A stretch of DNA of 64,000 nucleotides from positions 4,340,001 through 4,404,000 of the forward strand of contig NZ_JAJJMM010000001.1 in assembly GCF_020905295.1 (NCBI RefSeq), given 5' to 3'. Below are positions 52,786 to 61,082 of this stretch, in pieces. A program made the translations under genes and the position numbers. Numbering within the stretch: the first letter of the stretch is position 1; each line of letters begins with the position of its first letter. The DNA is from Flavobacterium piscisymbiosum (lineage in GTDB: Bacteria > Bacteroidota > Bacteroidia > Flavobacteriales > Flavobacteriaceae). The notes below the pieces were generated by a model. The model did not search any database. It was given only the letters and a program-made list of their open reading frames with translations, and was not told where the DNA came from.

Positions 52786-53553
52786 ATGGATTCATACATC
52801 ATATTTTTTCTTTGTTTAGCTGCATTTGCAGCCGGATTTATTGATGCAATTGTTGGCGGAGGAGGATTGATTCAGACACCAATGGGATTGATTTTATTGC
52901 CCAATTTGCCTGTTTCGACAGTTATAGGAACTTTGAAAATTCCTGCCTTTAGCGGAACAGCTTTTGCGGCTTTTCAATACATGAAAAAAGTAGTAATTCA
53001 AAGGAAGTTGCTTTTGATAATGATGTGTCTGGCAGTTCCTTCGGCATTTTTAGGTTCTACTATATTAACATTGGTGAGCAATGATTTTATGAAACCGCTT
53101 TTATTGGTCGTTTTATCATTATTATTTGTTTACACATACGCAAAGAAAAATTTTGGTCAACATGTAGCCAAAGATCATTCAGCTACAACACAAATTATTT
53201 ATGCCGTTGTTATAAGTGTTATTGTTGGTTTTTACGACGGATTTATTGGTCCGGGAACAGGAAGTTTTTTTGTGGTTGCTTTTATTGCTCTCTTAGGCTT
53301 TGATTTTTTGCACGCTTCGGCAAATGCTAAAATGGTAAATCTGGCAACGAATTTTGGTTCGATTTGTTTGTTTATGATCAAAGGAAAAATTATTTGGTCG
53401 ATCGCAATTCCTATGGCAATTAGCAACGGACTTGGCGGATGGCTTGGTGCAAAACTCGCCATTAATAAAGGAAATGGTTTTATTAGGATTTTCTTTTTGA
53501 TTGTGGTTGTGGGGACTTTGATACGATTCGCTTATGATGTATTTTATAAATGA
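52786..53553 (+). CDS. TSUP family (TauE/SafE) transporter
   Basis: 255-residue inner-membrane transporter of the sulfite exporter TauE/SafE family with about eight helices. The N-terminal signature FAAGFIDAIVGGGGLIQTP (about residues 15-33) and the internal repeat VIVGFYDGFIGPGTGSF (about 144-160) are the two halves of the family motif. Substrates in the family include sulfite, sulfoacetate and other organic anions; nothing local identifies which one. A repeat-filled gap follows. Confidence 0.92.
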   Translation: MDSYIIFFLCLAAFAAGFIDAIVGGGGLIQTPMGLILLPNLPVSTVIGTLKIPAFSGTAFAAFQYMKKVVIQRKLLLIMMCLAVPSAFLGSTILTLVSNDFMKPLLLVVLSLLFVYTYAKKNFGQHVAKDHSATTQIIYAVVISVIVGFYDGFIGPGTGSFFVVAFIALLGFDFLHASANAKMVNLATNFGSICLFMIKGKIIWSIAIPMAISNGLGGWLGAKLAINKGNGFIRIFFLIVVVGTLIRFAYDVFYK

Positions 53554-53596
53554 AGGTGCTAAGACAATAAGATTCTTAGGTTCTAAGGTTCTCAGG

Positions 53597-53806
53597 CAAT
53601 GTCATTAAGTTAAGCTTTTAGAAAATAAAATTATTGCAAATCAAATCTGTTCTTATCCGCGTTTTTACGAAGTAAATCTGTCTTATCCGCGTCAAAATTA
53701 GACGCTGATTTTACTGATTCCCTAAAGCGAAAACGCTGATAAAACGGATTTTTCTAATTAAATGCTTAAATGATTTTATAGATTTTTCCTTAACTTAATG
53801 ACATTG
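53597..53806. mobile_element. MITE-like element with perfect TIRs and direct repeats
   Basis: The terminal inverted repeats are exact: CAATGTCATTAAGTTAAG (53597-53614) and its complement CTTAACTTAATGACATTG (53789-53806). Immediately outside, GGTTCTCAGG occurs at both 53587-53596 and 53807-53816, a 10-bp direct repeat as expected for target duplication. The interior has no ORF but has a duplicated CTTATCCGCGT unit (about 53653-53663 and 53688-53698). It is too small to code for a transposase, so it would be mobilised in trans. Confidence 0.75.
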
Positions 53807-53947
53807 GGTTCTCAGGTTTTTACTAATAGTTACGATGAAGACTTTATGAATTATTTGTCTTATCAATTAAATTCCTAAAAAAAAAACTTAGCATCTTAGA
53901 ATCTTTGCAACTTAGCATCTTTCTCAAAAATGCCAATTGTTTCTAAT

Positions 53948-54015
53948 CTAGCCCCGATAGAGGCGTTATCCTCGCAGTGGAACGGAGAGATATAGCCGAA
54001 AGCGGGAACAATGTT
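53948..54015 (-). repeat. Flavobacterial palindromic repeat, family 1 copy D
   Basis: Inverted relative to copies A-C: on the plus strand it begins CTAGCCCCGATAGAGGCG and ends near AGCGGGAACAATG. The CTATCGGGGCTAG end and CCCGCTTTCGGC part match the family; the inner hairpin is replaced by a variable core. Confidence 0.65.
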
Positions 54016-54114
54016 TCATGAAAAGCCTATTGTTTTGCTTCAAAAAAAACTTAGCAACTCAGTACCTTAGTACCTTAGGAACTTTCTTTTTAAATTCTTA
54101 TTTTTGCATCAATT

Positions 54115-56466
54115 ATGGAGAAAAATTTCATGCAAAAATACATTGACCAGCTCAATGAAGCACAGAGACAGCCTGTTTTGAAGAAAGACGGGCCAATGAT
54201 TATTATTGCTGGTGCAGGTTCAGGAAAAACCCGTGTTTTAACGATTAGAATTGCTTATTTGATGGCGCAGGGTGTTGACGCTTTCAACATTTTGTCGCTT
54301 ACTTTTACGAACAAAGCTGCTCGTGAAATGAAGCACAGGATTTCGGATATTGTGGGTGGACCCGAAGCAAAAAATCTTTGGATGGGAACTTTTCACTCGA
54401 TTTTTGCGCGTATTCTTCGTGCAGAATCGGATCATTTGGGATACCCTTCTAATTTTACGATTTATGATTCTCAGGATTCAGCGAGACTGATTTCGTCTAT
54501 TATCAAAGAAATGCAGCTGGATCGCGATGTTTATAAACCAAAACAGATTTTAGGACGTATATCTAATTATAAAAATAGTTTGATTACGGTAAAAGCCTAT
54601 TTTAATGATCCGGAATTGGTAGAAGCCGATGCCATGGCGAAAAGACCAAGGTTGGGAGAAATTTATCAGCAATATGTAGAGCGCTGTTTTAAAGCGGGTG
54701 CGATGGATTTTGATGATTTGTTGTTGAAAACCAACGAATTACTGACTCGTTTTCCTGAGATTTTAGCGAAGTATCAAAACCGTTTTAGATACATTATGGT
54801 TGATGAGTACCAGGATACAAATCACTCTCAATATTTGATTGTAAGGGCTTTGTCTGATAAATTTCAGAATATTTGTGTGGTTGGTGATGATGCGCAGAGT
54901 ATTTATGCTTTCCGTGGGGCGAATATTAATAATATTTTGAATTTCCAGAAAGATTATGAAGGTGTGATCATGTTTCGTTTAGAGCAAAATTACCGTTCGA
55001 CAAGAAACATTGTTGAAGCGGCTAATACGGTAATGGAGCATAATAAAACAAAACTGGACAAAGTAGTCTGGACAGCAAATGATTTTGGGCAAAAGATAAA
55101 AGTGCATCGCAGTTTGACTGATGCCGAAGAAGGTCGTTTTGTAGCCAGTACGATTTTTGAACAAAAAATGATGAACCAGTTGCACAATGGTTCTTTTGCA
55201 ATTTTATATCGTACCAATGCACAATCACGTGCCATGGAGGATGCCTTGAGAAAACGTGATCTTCCGTATCGTATTTATGGTGGATTATCATTTTATCAGC
55301 GTAAGGAAATCAAAGATGTTTTGTGTTATTTGCGTTTGGTAATTAATCCAAAAGATGAAGAAGCCCTTGTTCGTGTGATCAATTATCCTGCGCGTGGAAT
55401 TGGTGATACGACAGTTGAAAAACTAACAATTGCTGCCAACCACTACAAACGTTCGATTTGGGAAGTAATGGTTAATATTGATAAAATCGACTTAAAACTA
55501 AACACTGGAACAAAGAATAAAATCAATGATTTTGTGACGATGATTCAGAGTTTTCAGGTGATTGATCAAAATCAGGATGCTTTTTATATCACAGATTATG
55601 TGGCTAAAAAAACCGGATTGGTTCAGGAATTAAAGAAAGATGCTACTCCGGAAGGAATGGCAAAAATTCAGAATATCGAAGAACTTTTAAACGGTTTAAA
55701 AGATTTTACTGAAGGACAAAAAGAAATTGATGGTGCAAGAGGGGCTTTGTCTGAATTTATGGAAGATGTAGCGCTTGCAACTGATTTAGATAAAGACACA
55801 TCTGATGAAGATCGTGTGGCATTGATGACGATTCACTTAGCAAAAGGACTTGAATTTCCTCATGTTTTTGTAGTGGGTATGGAGGAAGATTTGTTTCCGA
55901 GTGCAATGAGTATGAGTACCAGAAGTGAATTAGAAGAAGAACGTCGATTATTTTACGTAGCTTTAACTCGTGCAGAACATCAGGCTTATTTAACTTATGC
56001 GCAATCCCGTTACCGTTGGGGGAAACTGACAGATAGTGAACCATCGCGTTTTATTGAAGAAATCGACGGACAATATCTGGAATATTTAACTCCTGCTGAA
56101 ACAAATTACCGATACAAATCACCTATTGATGGGGATATTTTTGGAGATGTAGATAAATCGAAATTACGTTTAGCAAAACCTATTGGATCAACGCCGCCGA
56201 AACACGTTACGGATAATCAGCCAAAACCTGATTTGAACATTCGTAAATTGAAACCTGTTGCCGGTAATAATCCTAATAGTGCTGCGCCGAACTTATTCGA
56301 TAATTCATTAACGATTGGAAATGTTGTAATGCACGAACGTTTTGGAAAAGGTGAAGTAGTTAATTTAGAAGGTGTTGGCGCTGATAAAAAAGCCGAAATA
56401 AAATTTGAAGTCGGAGGAATTAAAAAGCTATTGCTTCGATTTGCGAAATTAGACGTTATTGGGTAA
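54115..56466 (+). CDS. UvrD/PcrA-type ATP-dependent DNA helicase
   Basis: 783-residue superfamily 1A 3'-5' helicase for repair and replication-transcription conflict. IIAGAGSGKTRVLTIR is Walker A, MVDEYQDTNHSQY motif II, VVGDDAQSIYAFRGANI motif III, LEQNYRSTRNIV motif IV, LMTIHLAKGLEFPHVFV motif V and VALTRAEHQAYL motif VI. The C-terminal 50 residues (IGNVVMHERFGKGEV) form the Tudor-like RNA-polymerase-interacting domain of PcrA. The ATG at 54115 or the MQKYIDQLNEAQ codon five residues later may be the true start. Followed by A+T-rich family 3 DNA. Confidence 0.95.
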   Translation: MEKNFMQKYIDQLNEAQRQPVLKKDGPMIIIAGAGSGKTRVLTIRIAYLMAQGVDAFNILSLTFTNKAAREMKHRISDIVGGPEAKNLWMGTFHSIFARILRAESDHLGYPSNFTIYDSQDSARLISSIIKEMQLDRDVYKPKQILGRISNYKNSLITVKAYFNDPELVEADAMAKRPRLGEIYQQYVERCFKAGAMDFDDLLLKTNELLTRFPEILAKYQNRFRYIMVDEYQDTNHSQYLIVRALSDKFQNICVVGDDAQSIYAFRGANINNILNFQKDYEGVIMFRLEQNYRSTRNIVEAANTVMEHNKTKLDKVVWTANDFGQKIKVHRSLTDAEEGRFVASTIFEQKMMNQLHNGSFAILYRTNAQSRAMEDALRKRDLPYRIYGGLSFYQRKEIKDVLCYLRLVINPKDEEALVRVINYPARGIGDTTVEKLTIAANHYKRSIWEVMVNIDKIDLKLNTGTKNKINDFVTMIQSFQVIDQNQDAFYITDYVAKKTGLVQELKKDATPEGMAKIQNIEELLNGLKDFTEGQKEIDGARGALSEFMEDVALATDLDKDTSDEDRVALMTIHLAKGLEFPHVFVVGMEEDLFPSAMSMSTRSELEEERRLFYVALTRAEHQAYLTYAQSRYRWGKLTDSEPSRFIEEIDGQYLEYLTPAETNYRYKSPIDGDIFGDVDKSKLRLAKPIGSTPPKHVTDNQPKPDLNIRKLKPVAGNNPNSAAPNLFDNSLTIGNVVMHERFGKGEVVNLEGVGADKKAEIKFEVGGIKKLLLRFAKLDVIG

Positions 56467-56650
56467 AAGAGAAAAAAGAAAATAGATGCAAGAAAAAAGA
56501 TTTGAGAAACTTAATTTTATTAAAATTTATCAGTTTTTTTAATTGTATTTATTTGGTATAATAATATAGTACTGTTTACACTGAAAGTTTTAAAATGGAT
56601 AAAGAATAATCTTTATTCTATAATCTAACATCTTTATTCTAAAAAGAAAA
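56467..56650. repeat. A+T-rich spacer with family 3-like units
   Basis: GAGAAAAAAGAAAATAGATG near 56467 and TCTTTATTCTATAATCTAAC near 56612-56631 resemble the two arms of family 3. The centre is plain A+T-rich DNA. Confidence 0.4.
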
Positions 56651-57271
56651 ATGGCTGAGTTCATAAAAATATATCCGGACAAACCAAGTGAAGCTGCTAT
56701 TGCGAAAGTAGTAAAAGTGCTTCAGAGCGGAGGTTTAGTCATTTATCCAACAGATACCGTTTATGGTTTGGGTTGTGATATTACCAATTCGCGCGCATTA
56801 GAGAAAATTGCAAAAATAAAAGGAGTAAAATTAGAGAAAGCTAATTTCTCATTCATTTGTCATGATTTGAGCAATCTTTCAGATTATGTTCGCCAGATCG
56901 ATACCTCTACTTTTAAGATCCTGAAAAGAGCATTGCCTGGGCCATATACTTTTATTTTACCTGGAAACAATAATTTGCCAAAAGAGTTTAAAAAGAAAAC
57001 AACAGTAGGTATTCGTGTTCCTGATAATAATATTGCATTAGAGATTGTTCGGCAATTAGGAAACCCCATTGTTTCGACTTCTATTCGTGATGAAGATGAT
57101 GTAATAGAATATACTACTGATCCGGAATTGATTTTTGAAAAATGGCAAAATCTTGTAGATCTTGTTATCGATGGAGGTTACGGAGACAATGTAGGTTCGA
57201 CTATTATAGATTTGTCAGAACATGAACCCGTTATAATAAGAGAAGGAAAAGGAGATATTGATATTTTGTAA
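56651..57271 (+). CDS. Sua5/YciO/YrdC protein (threonylcarbamoyl-AMP synthase type)
   Basis: 206-residue cytoplasmic protein of the YrdC-like fold that makes threonylcarbamoyl-AMP for tRNA t6A modification. GGLVIYPTDTVYGLGCDI is the ATP/threonine site, followed by KANFSFICHDLSNLSDY and ALPGPYTFILP, and VGIRVPDNNIALEIVRQLGNPIVSTS. The length and FSFICHDL block resemble the YciO subgroup more than TsaC, whose activity is less certain. If no other YrdC protein exists in the genome this is the essential t6A enzyme. Followed by a hairpin. Confidence 0.9.
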   Translation: MAEFIKIYPDKPSEAAIAKVVKVLQSGGLVIYPTDTVYGLGCDITNSRALEKIAKIKGVKLEKANFSFICHDLSNLSDYVRQIDTSTFKILKRALPGPYTFILPGNNNLPKEFKKKTTVGIRVPDNNIALEIVRQLGNPIVSTSIRDEDDVIEYTTDPELIFEKWQNLVDLVIDGGYGDNVGSTIIDLSEHEPVIIREGKGDIDIL

Positions 57272-57301
57272 GAATAATTTATAAAACATCTAGGATAATA
57301 T

Positions 57302-57350
57302 AAAAAGGTTTGGTTAATTAGCTAAAAATTAATCAAACCTTTTGTTTTTT
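57302..57350 (+). terminator. Hairpin and T-run abutting the next start codon
   Basis: AAAAGGTTTGGTTAAT (57303-57318) pairs with ATTAATCAAACCTTTT (57328-57343), one mismatch, and is followed by GTTTTTT up to the ATG at 57351. It can end the upstream transcript but leaves only seven bases to the next gene. Confidence 0.75.
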
Positions 57351-58388
57351 ATGAAAAAACTCTATCTTTTTATATTTTTGATGTCCTCTATTACTATATT
57401 TTCTCAAAGCATTCTTAAAGGTAAAATTTTAGGTAAAGATAATATCCCTTTAGAAGGAGTTAATATTTATTTTGACGGTACTACATTTGCAACCATTTCA
57501 GATGCAAAAGGAAATTATTCTATAGCTTATGAAGCCAATAGTAATAGTGTTTTAGTAATAAGCTTCATGGGATATGAAAGAGAATATCTTACTAGTTTAG
57601 ACGTTTCTAAGCCATTAAATATTAAAATGACACTTTCTAAAAATCAACTTAAAGAAGTCGTCGTTAGCCAAAAAGAATTGTTTACCAGAGCTCAGAAATT
57701 AAAAATATTTAGAGAATACTTTTTAGGAAAAACAAATAATGCAAAATCCTCTGTAATAAATAATGAAGATGACATTCAGTTTAAGTACGATAAGAAAAAA
57801 TTAATTCTGACTGCTTCATCCAATAAACCTTTGGTTATAGTTAATAGCTCTTTGGGATATAAAATTAATTATGAATTAGTAGGATTTGAAATTGTATTTG
57901 ATAAAATCAGTATGAATTCTAAAGATGTAATAAATAATTTTTATCAGGGAGTAAGTCGTTTCGAGGAAGTTAATAATTCTGCAGAAAATTTAGAACGCCG
58001 AGAAAAAGCTTTTGAAGGTTCGCAAGTTCAATTTTTTAGAAATTTGGCAAATAAGGATTGGGGATCAGATAAATTTTTATTATTTAATGAATCTGATAGT
58101 ATTGATCCAGATGTACGTTTCGGAATTATTAAGGAAGATGATCTTGTCAAAGTAAAAATTCTTCCACAACGAAAAGGAGAAATGAAAAATGAAGAGAATA
58201 TAAAAGATATAGTAGCGTCTTACAATGTTATGTTCAAAAATAAAGAAGCATCCAAAATAGTTTTCCTGACAGATAGTTTTTATGTCTACAAGTATGGTAA
58301 TAATTCAAACATTAACAATATACTATTTTTAGGCGGAATTGCAGAAAAGAAAGTGGGCGATTTATTACCTCTTAATTATGGCATGTAA
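57351..58388 (+). CDS. Exported carboxypeptidase-regulatory-like protein
   Basis: 345-residue exported protein. The ATG at 57351 is preferred over a TTG nine bases earlier because MKKLYLFIFLMSSITIFSQ is a clean signal peptide. Residues 20-100 are a carboxypeptidase-regulatory-like domain (LKGKILGKDNIPLEGVNIYFDG, ISDAKGNYSIAYE, FMGYERE), as in SusC-type proteins, but the remaining 240 residues (FTRAQKLKIFREYFLGKTNN) are a separate Bacteroidota domain of unknown role, rich in Lys and Asn. No barrel or plug domain is seen. Probably periplasmic or outer-membrane associated. Confidence 0.8.
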   Translation: MKKLYLFIFLMSSITIFSQSILKGKILGKDNIPLEGVNIYFDGTTFATISDAKGNYSIAYEANSNSVLVISFMGYEREYLTSLDVSKPLNIKMTLSKNQLKEVVVSQKELFTRAQKLKIFREYFLGKTNNAKSSVINNEDDIQFKYDKKKLILTASSNKPLVIVNSSLGYKINYELVGFEIVFDKISMNSKDVINNFYQGVSRFEEVNNSAENLERREKAFEGSQVQFFRNLANKDWGSDKFLLFNESDSIDPDVRFGIIKEDDLVKVKILPQRKGEMKNEENIKDIVASYNVMFKNKEASKIVFLTDSFYVYKYGNNSNINNILFLGGIAEKKVGDLLPLNYGM

Positions 58389-58486
58389 TGAAATTATTTT
58401 TTCATTATCTTAAGTGCATTTAAATAGGTCTATATATAGTGTATTTGTAAAAAAATACTTAAATCATATAAAAGTTAAAAATAAAT

Positions 58487-58520
58487 AACTAACTTTAGAT
58501 TAGTTAAAATTTAGTTAGTT
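58487..58520. repeat. Short inverted repeat AACTAACT / AGTTAGTT
   Basis: AACTAACT (58487-58494) and AGTTAGTT (58513-58520) face each other across 18 bases in the gap between two convergent genes. Operator or structural element; no stronger evidence. Confidence 0.3.
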
Positions 58521-58580
58521 TAAAGATAATGCTATTCTTAATTTATATTTAATTGGTTATTAAAAAAGTTAGGGATACAT

Positions 58581-58607
58581 AAAAGCAGGTCAATTGACCT
58601 GCTTTTT
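58581..58607. terminator. Perfect bidirectional terminator
   Basis: AAAAGCAGGTCAATTGACCTG continuing CTTTTT is a 26-base perfect palindrome (58581-58606) plus T. It lies between the convergent genes ending at 58388 and 58639. Confidence 0.85.
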
Positions 58608-58638
58608 CTGTTTAATAAAGTATGTGAAAAACTTAAAA

Positions 58639-59472
58639 TTATTTTTGTTGTTTTTTCATTTCTTTTTCAATCATATCATAGAATTGATCGATTTTTGGCA
58701 TAACAACGATACGAGTTCTTCTGTTGCGAGCTTTATCTTCTGCAGTATCATTAGCAACTAATGGTACATAAGAACTTCTACCAGCTGCGATTAATTTTGC
58801 AGGGTTTACACCAAGATCATTTGTTAACACACGTACAATAGATGTAGAACGTTTAACACTTAAATCCCAGTTGTCTAACAAAATTCCGTTGCTTTTGTAA
58901 GGAACGTTATCTGTGTGACCTTCAACCATACATTCGAAATCTGGTTTGTCGTTTACTACTTTTGCAACTTTAGCCAAAACACCTTTAGCTTTGTCAGTTA
59001 CGTCATAGCTACCGCTTTTAAATAATAATTTGTCTGCAATAGAAATAAATACAACTCCTTTTTCTACATTGATTTCGATATCCGGATCATTAATTCCAAC
59101 AGCACCTTTTAAGCTTGTAACTAAAGCTAAAGTTACACTGTCTTTTTTAGTTAATGCATCCTGAAGTCTAGATATTTTTAAATCTTTTTCTTTTAAACTT
59201 TCTAATGATTTTTCAAGATTTTCAGCTCCTTTAGTTGTTAATACAGTTAAATCTTTAGAAGTGCTTATTAAGTCTTGATTGTGTGCTTTATAACTTTCAG
59301 CTGTAGCTGCTAATCCTGCTTTTTCCTCTAAACAAGCATTTAGTTTTACTGTGCAAGAGTTTAATAAATCTTGTGTCTCTTTGTTCTTAGCTTCTAATGC
59401 TGCGTACTGCTTTTTCGATACACACGAAGTTAAGGCCATTAATACTGATAGTGCAATTACTATTTTTCTCAT
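58639..59472 (-). CDS. OmpA-family peptidoglycan-binding lipoprotein
   Basis: 277-residue outer-membrane lipoprotein. The signal ends in LMALTSC (lipobox cysteine at residue 17). A coiled-coil/helical region (25-115, QYAALEAKNKETQDLLNSC) separates it from a C-terminal OmpA/MotB-type domain (130-260) with VEGHTDNVPY and RNRRTRIVV, the residues that bind diaminopimelate of peptidoglycan. It anchors the outer membrane to the wall. A strong terminator lies downstream. Apparently monocistronic. Confidence 0.93.
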   Translation of the reverse strand: MRKIVIALSVLMALTSCVSKKQYAALEAKNKETQDLLNSCTVKLNACLEEKAGLAATAESYKAHNQDLISTSKDLTVLTTKGAENLEKSLESLKEKDLKISRLQDALTKKDSVTLALVTSLKGAVGINDPDIEINVEKGVVFISIADKLLFKSGSYDVTDKAKGVLAKVAKVVNDKPDFECMVEGHTDNVPYKSNGILLDNWDLSVKRSTSIVRVLTNDLGVNPAKLIAAGRSSYVPLVANDTAEDKARNRRTRIVVMPKIDQFYDMIEKEMKKQQK

Positions 59473-59506
59473 AGGTATTATATTTAATTAAACGTTGATT
59501 ACAAAT

Positions 59507-60526
59507 TTAGTTTTTAATATTTTGATTACTGTTAAAGATTTCTTTAAATACGGTTAGTTTCTTTATGTAATACAGGAAAACGATACTTTTTACAGTATAG
59601 TATTGCTGTATCTGAAAATCTTTTCGCTCACGCAGATATTTTAAAGATATGCAATAAAATGAAAAATGCGCTTTCAAAATTGCAAAAGTATGGGCAAATT
59701 TTCCCTGCGTAAGAAAACGGATACCGGCGATACCGTCTAAAAACATTCTAAAGAAAATCACAAAAAACAAACCTTTTTTAGGCAAGTTTTTAACAAGCAT
59801 TAATAATGAATTTCTAAAATTTAAAAATGTTTTTTTAGGATTTCCTTGTTGCAAAGTTGCTCCCCCAACATGATAAACCGTTGATCCCGAATTGTATTTA
59901 ATAATATGCCCTTCGTTTGCAGCACGCCAGCATAAATCAATTTCTTCCTGATGTGCAAAAAAGCTTTCATCAAAACCTCCTAATTCATGATACACTTCAC
60001 TTCTTATAAAAAAACAAGCTCCTGAAGCCCAGAATAATTCACAATTATCATCGTATTGGCCATTGTCTTTTTCGATAGTATCAAAAATACGTCCACGACA
60101 AAAAGGGAAACCGTACTTGTCAATAAATCCACCGGCGCCACCAGCATATTCAAAGTATTCTTTATTTTTAAAATCAAGTATCTTAGGCTGAATTATAGCA
60201 GTTTGTTTTTGTTTATCGAAAGTTTCAATAATCGGTTTCAGCCAATTTTCAGTTACCTCAATGTCTGAATTTACTAAAGCATAAATTTCAGCATTAATAT
60301 GTTGCAAGGCATCATTATAGCCTTTTGCAAAGCCATGATTACCGTTATTTTCTACAATTGTAATAGTGGGAAAATTTTGTTTGATAAAATTTACAGAATC
60401 GTCTGTTGAAGCATTATCAGCCACGTATATGTGTGCTCCTTCAGAAAATCTTACAACAGAAGGTAAAAATTGTTCCAGCAATTTTACTCCATTCCAATTT
60501 AAAATGACAACAGCAATTTTATCCAA
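59507..60526 (-). CDS. Family 2 glycosyltransferase
   Basis: 339-residue membrane-associated glycosyltransferase of the GT2, rhamnosyl/galactofuranosyl-like group. VVILNWNGVKLLEQFLPSV and VADNASTDDSV bind the nucleotide, LVNSDIEVTENWL holds the DxD-like metal site, and FFAHQEEIDLCWRA is the acceptor-side catalytic region with ED/EE. The C-terminal helices (about 245-310) include a hydrophobic segment that may attach to the membrane. It probably builds cell-surface polysaccharide. It lies 30 bases from the HsdR_N-like gene on the same strand. Confidence 0.92.
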   Translation of the reverse strand: MDKIAVVILNWNGVKLLEQFLPSVVRFSEGAHIYVADNASTDDSVNFIKQNFPTITIVENNGNHGFAKGYNDALQHINAEIYALVNSDIEVTENWLKPIIETFDKQKQTAIIQPKILDFKNKEYFEYAGGAGGFIDKYGFPFCRGRIFDTIEKDNGQYDDNCELFWASGACFFIRSEVYHELGGFDESFFAHQEEIDLCWRAANEGHIIKYNSGSTVYHVGGATLQQGNPKKTFLNFRNSLLMLVKNLPKKGLFFVIFFRMFLDGIAGIRFLTQGKFAHTFAILKAHFSFYCISLKYLRERKDFQIQQYYTVKSIVFLYYIKKLTVFKEIFNSNQNIKN

Positions 60527-60556
60527 AAGTAACTTTTTATTTGTTTTTAATACTAT

Positions 60557-61003
60557 TTATTCCTTGTAGTCCGGCAAGTTTCTTAGAAACTCATATTTTT
60601 CATTTTCAAAATCCATTTGACAATAAAAATGATTTAGACCATTTGTGACATTCAAAAACCGTGCCTTCATTGTCATATTATAACGGGCAATCTGATCAAA
60701 AGTTGCCTGAGAAATTTTTACACTTGGCGCTTTACATTCTACTAATATATGTATAGAACCATCCGGATTAAAGACAACAACATCGTATCTTTTTCTTAAC
60801 CCGTTGACTGTTAAAACCTTCTCTACGTTGATTAATGATTTAGGGTATTTTTTTTCATCCATTAAATAATGAACAACATGCTGGCGTACCCATTCCTCTG
60901 GAGTAAGAATGATAAATTTTTTCCTGATTTCATCAAAAATAGACACTTTATTTTCGCTATTTTTGAATCGGAAAGTATAAGAAGGAAAATTTAATTGCTG
61001 CAT
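60557..61003 (-). CDS. HsdR N-terminal-like PD-(D/E)XK protein
   Basis: 148-residue protein; the ATG at 61003 (MQQLNFPSYTFRF) is chosen over one 14 codons upstream because it matches the family and fits the spacing. It is a stand-alone type I restriction HsdR N-terminal domain with the nuclease residues R-YDVVVFNPDGSIHILVECKAP, i.e. D and E-x-K. No methylase or specificity gene is nearby. The pair with divergent holA is common in Bacteroidota, so it is more likely a housekeeping nuclease or DNA-binding factor than a restriction enzyme. A TATTTTTG -7-like box at 61008-61015 would give an almost leaderless mRNA. Confidence 0.85.
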   Translation of the reverse strand: MQQLNFPSYTFRFKNSENKVSIFDEIRKKFIILTPEEWVRQHVVHYLMDEKKYPKSLINVEKVLTVNGLRKRYDVVVFNPDGSIHILVECKAPSVKISQATFDQIARYNMTMKARFLNVTNGLNHFYCQMDFENEKYEFLRNLPDYKE

Positions 61004-61082
61004 AGCGCAAAAATATAAAATAAGTTTAAAGATTAAGGTTTTCAATCTGAAATCTGAAATCTAAAATCTTCAATCAAAATAA

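Larger units (their letters stand above)
53554..54114. repeat. Nested intergenic repeats, family 2 copy 3
   Basis: The left arm (53556-53596, GGTGCTAAG, GATTCTTAGGTTCTAAGG) and right arm (53888-53925 and 54049-54080, CTTAGCATCTTAGAATC, CTCAGTACCTTAGTACC) make up a family 2 element. A 210-bp MITE-like element (53597-53806) is inserted at the left, and a family 1 palindrome (53948-54015) sits inside the right half. No gene is supported. Confidence 0.7.

Noticed and set aside
60557..61003. Type I restriction-modification system
   Set aside because: Only an HsdR N-terminal-like domain is present, without helicase, methylase or specificity genes.
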